A stretch of 64,000 bases of DNA from Puccinia triticina. Taxonomy: Eukaryota > Basidiomycota > Pucciniomycetes > Pucciniales > Pucciniaceae. The position numbers and the translations under genes were made by a program. Under the pieces are notes generated by a model. It was not told the origin of the DNA, did no database searches, and worked only from the letters and a program-made list of their open reading frames with translations. Positions 60,801-64,000 of this stretch are shown here, one piece after another (within the stretch, counting starts at the first letter, position 1; the number at the start of each line of letters is the position of its first letter). The stretch is from the NCBI RefSeq assembly GCF_026914185.1, contig NC_070562.1:310001-374000 (forward strand), read 5' to 3'.

Positions 60801-62191
60801 CGAAAGGCTGCAAAGCTTTGGGTGCGCGCTGGGTCTTCTCAATCAAGAGAAAACCGGATGGATCGGTCGATAAATATCGGGTGCGCTATGTGGCGAAAGG
60901 CTTTAATCAACAACTCGGCCTTGACTACAATGAGACTTACGCGCCGACGGCTTCCTTGAACACGCTTCGCCTCCTCATATCGATCGCTATATCCCATAAC
61001 TGGCCAACCGCGACCTTTGATGTAAGCTCCGCTTATCTATACAGCCCCATAGAGGAAGAGGTGTATATCCAACCCCCGGTTGAGATCACTCCCTCACTCA
61101 AAGGGAAGGTAATGCTCCTGAAGAAGGCGCTTTATGGTACGAAGCAGGCGGCGCGATGCTGGTGGAAATTTTTCCAGAAGACCGTCCAATCCCTTGGTTT
61201 CGAGGCGAGCGAGATGGAACCTTCGCTGTACCTGTTCAGGCGCCAGGGTGACTTCATCATCATCTGGCTTCACGTGGATGATGGGTTCGCGCTATCCTCA
61301 AATAGATCTCTGTTGAATGAACTGCGACGCGGGATGGAAGGCCAACTGGAAATCAAATGGTCGGATAACGTGCAACGACTGGTGGGCATCGACTTTGTCT
61401 GGGATGGAGCGCATCTCAGGCTCAACCAATCAATTATGGCGAAGCAAATTGTGGAGTCATACCAGCGGAAAATTCACGGCCATCATTGCCCTCTGCCGGA
61501 ACTCGATCTAGAGACGTCGATGAGCGACCCCATTGATCAGACCAGCTTCAGGTCAACTATTGGGTCACTCATGTACCTGGCATGTGGTACCAGGCCGGAC
61601 CTGGCGTACGCGGTTAATCTCCTGGCGCGTTTCTGCTCGGCTCCTTCGGCAACTCACTGGATGGCACTCGATTGGTTGATTGGATACTTGGATCGGACGA
61701 CGGCGAAGGCGCTGGTGTACACGGCGGGGACAGGCGGTTTGAAACTGTGGACGGATGCGAATTGGGGTGGCGAGCATGAAAGGTCGACGACGGGTTATCT
61801 GCTCACCCATGACGGAAACAGCATCGCATGGGGTTCGAAGAGGCAGACGGTGGTGGCGATGTCGACGTGTGCGGCGGAATACCTGGCGTTGTCGGAAGGA
61901 GCCCAACAATTGGCTCACCTGCTGAATATCTTTGAGGAGATCGGGTATCAACCGAAATTGTCGATGCACTGCGACAATGAAGCCGCAATTCTCATCGCGA
62001 CGGACAACACATCCAAAAAGAAGACCAAATATCTCCGTCGGGCTTTTTATTTCGTCAATGACTTAATTCGGGAAAACAAAATCAATGTCACGTGGACAAG
62101 TACACATGATCAACTAGCGGATGTGCTGACAAAAAGACTCGGGCCAACAAAGATGATAGGCGCGCTCAATCAATTAGGCGTAGGCGGGTAG
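57875..62191 (+). pseudogene. Cop-K gag-pol polyprotein with one internal stop
   Basis: ATG 57875 (MNWIEKKKEQLKK). The Gag/UBN2 region is followed by TAA at 58694-58696, then the same frame continues to 62191. After the stop: zinc knuckle CIYCGDDGHWYCDC (CX2CX4HX4C), protease LLDSGASAHASGD, GAG-pre-integrase HVRLGHVS...CEQCAKSK, integrase with VIGPLN, LRCDNALEY and SPSQNGEAERVNRTL (D,D,E present), RT with YAPTASLNTLRLL, QPPVEITPSL and LHVDDGFALS, and RNase H with WTDANWGG, CAAEYLALSE, HCDNEAA and DQLADVLTKRLG. All catalytic residues look present. The stop is inside the Gag region before the knuckle, not at a usual gag/pol border, so a recent nonsense mutation is more likely than programmed read-through. 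Confidence 0.93.
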
Positions 62192-62213
62192 TGTTTGCAA
62201 TCTTGGGGGGGGG

Positions 62214-62570
62214 TGTTAGTGTAGGGCGTCAGATTCAAGATTACAAACCCATAGTCATGTACTTAGACATCTAACCTAGTTAGTGAGACCGGGGATTTTC
62301 CCCCGGTTAGGGCTTGTTGCATGTACTTAGCCTGGTTGATCCCGCGCCCCAGCTCCAATCTCTTTCCTCACCGAGATTGGAACCGGGATTCGTCAGAGCC
62401 GACAGCTGACCCGCGACGGGACTGTATCGACCAGGTATGTGTTTTTTTTTATTGTTTGTTTGGCAATCCTCACCGAGATTGGAACCGGGATTCGTCAGAG
62501 CCGACAGCTGACCCGCGACGGGACTGTATCGACCAGATCCCATTTGCCTTATCAAATTTGGCATCTTATA
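62214..62570 (+). repeat. Cop-K 3' LTR
   Basis: Same length as the 5' LTR; the differences I see are ggttgatc for ggtcgatc and cccagctcc for cccggctcc. Confidence 0.93.
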
Positions 62571-62575
62571 GTCCT

Positions 62576-63315
62576 CCACCCCCCTCGGCAGAATCTGGAA
62601 CTGCACAAGTTCGGCCCAGGCTGCAAGCACTCATGCCAAAGATATGCACTGCAGTCACAACAAATGAAAATGATACAGTCAAAACAATGTTGCAGGAGCA
62701 ACAACTTTGTGAAAGAACTTGATGTCACTGCCCAGTTCCGTTTAATGTACGTGGACAGAAAGCGACGCATACAAGAGCTCTTTCTGCTTGTGAAACTCAC
62801 GTTTACCTTCTGATCATGATGCCTTTTTCTTAATAACACCAACATTTTTTTTTTTTTTTTGTGATCATCTGAACCAACAGCAACAGCACAAGGTCTGCCC
62901 AAACTGATTCTGAATCAGGTTGCAGTGACGGGACTGCTTTGTAATCAAGTCATGTTTCCGCTCCTGCGGGACGCCGTCTGGCCGGCGACCTGGATTCACG
63001 GGTGCGCACGCACACCCACGACTCTGAACTGGGCAGCCATGGACACAGTGTGATGGGGTGTTTCCACTCCGATCGAACGGTGTCTGGCCGGGACCTGGAT
63101 TCATGCGTGCTTGCGTACGCCCACGAATCTCAGCCGGGCAGTCATGAACTCGGTTTGATAAGGATATTTGCGAACTTGCTGACGTGTACGCTGCTGAGTT
63201 CGATGAGGTGCTGTCGTTTGGCAGCTTAAAATCAAGGACCCCTTTTGCATTTTCAAAATCAATTGATCATCCCTTCATTCCGCTTCAAAAACATAAACAG
63301 AAAATTGTTTATAAA
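62576..63315. other. Upstream region of the last gene, with a degenerate tandem repeat
   Basis: Right of Cop-K. 62955-63055 and 63066-63165 are diverged tandem copies of about 110 bp (tttccgctcctgcg...gtctggccgg.gacctggattca...cacgactct...gggcagccatg versus tttccactccgatcg...gtctggccgggacctggattca...cacgaatct...gggcagtcatg). The 63184-63315 part is open in frame with the next gene but is more probably 5' UTR. Confidence 0.6.
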
Positions 63316-64000
63316 ATGATAATTGGTTCCGCCTTTCTACGCCTCGGGTGTATCCTCTTTCTCTTACCCTATTTCTCTCGGGCCGACTTTCTTCGCAAGT
63401 CTCTGTCAGATTGTGATGATCATGTCGAATTAGAGGCCTCTGTGCCTCTAGCTGGACATAAGCGCCCTTGTTCATCCCTCGGGGAATCATCTAGTTCACA
63501 AAGGTTCCCCATTCCATCCCAGAACCAGTTGACAGCCTCCAATTCACCATTCCACAGTGCAGATCATATGTTGTTGGACAAGTCTAGGTTGAGTACCTGG
63601 CATTTAACTTCCCAAGTTCAGGATCTAACAAATAAAAACAAATTGTATTCTTGCAGAATTTCGGGAGCAGCACGAGAAGTCGGAGCGGGATCACAGAACT
63701 ATAACCATCGCGGGTCAGAGAGCATCCAGTTGACAGGTCCGATTCCCGTAATTGACCTAACGGGTAACCGTGACCTTGGTCACAGTGGTAAGTTATACTA
63801 ATACTGACCTCGTACTTAATTATGAGGTGGATAATAATCTGACTCAGGATGTAAGCAGCTTCTCACATGAGTTTATTCAGTAACAAGAAAACTCCCCAGT
63901 TAGTGGACTTAACCGCCACGGGTGGCAGTGACTCGGGTCACACGAATCGGGATGTAATCGACCTAACGAATGAGGATATAATTGACCTAACCGGTCGAGA
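63316..64000 (+). CDS. Predicted secreted protein with repeated V/I-I/V-D-L-T motifs (3' end outside window)
   Basis: ATG 63316 starts MIIGSAFLRLGCILFLLPYF-SRA, a typical signal peptide of about 23 residues. A low-complexity, Ser/Pro/Asn-rich region follows. Exon 1 runs 63316-63787; a 71-bp intron (63788-63858, GTAAGT...GCAG, phase 1) joins HS-A-SHMSLFSNKK. Motifs: PVIDLTG (VIDLT at 63748-63762), QLVDLTA (63900-63914), DVIDLTNED (63954-63968) and DIIDLTG (63978-63992). A weaker VQDLTN lies earlier. The last three are spaced 8-18 codons apart and the series continues to the window edge. [VI][IV]DLT is the hydrophobic core of SUMO-interacting motifs (as in PIAS and RNF4). I recognise no enzymatic domain. 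A longer in-frame N-terminus from 63184 would bury the signal peptide and is less likely. Rust secreted proteins of this sort are usually effector candidates; function is not shown. Confidence 0.65.

Larger units (their letters stand above)
57457..62570 (+). mobile_element. Cop-K, young Ty1/copia retrotransposon
   Basis: Two 357-bp LTRs (57457-57813 and 62214-62570), TGTTAG...CTTATA, differing at about two positions by eye, and a perfect 5-bp duplication GTCCT (57452-57456 and 62571-62575). The primer-binding site follows the 5' LTR at 57814; the polypurine tract gggggggggg precedes the 3' LTR (62204-62213). A single gag-pol frame spans 57875-62191 with one in-frame stop. This is by far the best preserved element in the window. 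Confidence 0.95.

Overview
The window looks like a chromosome segment of a basidiomycete rust fungus (Pucciniales, probably Puccinia-like). The evidence is short GT-AG introns of about 60-110 bp in compact host genes, a fungal-specific WOPR regulator, fungal SNF1, MAK21 and MRP7 orthologues, and a very high load of nested transposons. The organism is inferred from gene content, not from any marker gene.

Layout. (1) 1-13033 is one nested transposon stack. A palindrome-rich non-autonomous hAT element (MITE-1) is split by a complete but gutted Ty3/gypsy-type LTR element (63-11474, TSD ATATG). That element carries a hAT remnant in its 5' LTR and a Ty1/copia element on the minus strand (Cop-M, 2489-8776, TSD CAACT). 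Cop-M itself carries a tRNA-derived SINE (TSD ATGAGTT) and a solo LTR ('LTR-B'). A second LTR-B solo lies in MITE-1 (TSD CCGG). (2) 13034-17812 holds two more MITEs of the same family and unassigned DNA. (3) 17813-40600 is the host-gene island: an intron-rich Dal5-type MFS transporter (+), a WOPR/Gti1-Pac2 regulator (-), a gene-poor stretch of about 6.9 kb upstream of it, SNF1/AMPK catalytic subunit (-) and MAK21/NOC1 ribosome-biogenesis factor (+), the last two divergently transcribed. (4) 40613-45420 is a decayed Tad1-like LINE (-) that received a second SINE copy and a fourth MITE. (5) 46230-47031 encodes mitochondrial bL27 (MRP7) and is followed by a hairpin array. (6) 49300-57400 has a broken lineage-type hypothetical gene split by LTR-B, then LTR-B again, split by a 3.9-kb hAT element that is itself split by MITE-5. 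(7) 57457-62570 is a young copia element (Cop-K) with length-matched LTRs. (8) The right edge holds the 5' part of a predicted secreted protein with repeated VIDLT-type motifs.

Most notable points: a MITE family (five copies) with TAGAG termini and 8-bp TSDs whose interiors are arrays of short hairpins; two copia families whose primer-binding sites match tRNA anticodon arms (initiator Met and Lys-UUU) rather than tRNA 3' ends; a two-copy SINE whose tRNA-like part lies in its 3' half; and a candidate secreted protein with a cluster of SUMO-interaction-like motifs. Exon junctions given below were derived by hand from reading frame and GT/AG (once GC/AG) signals.
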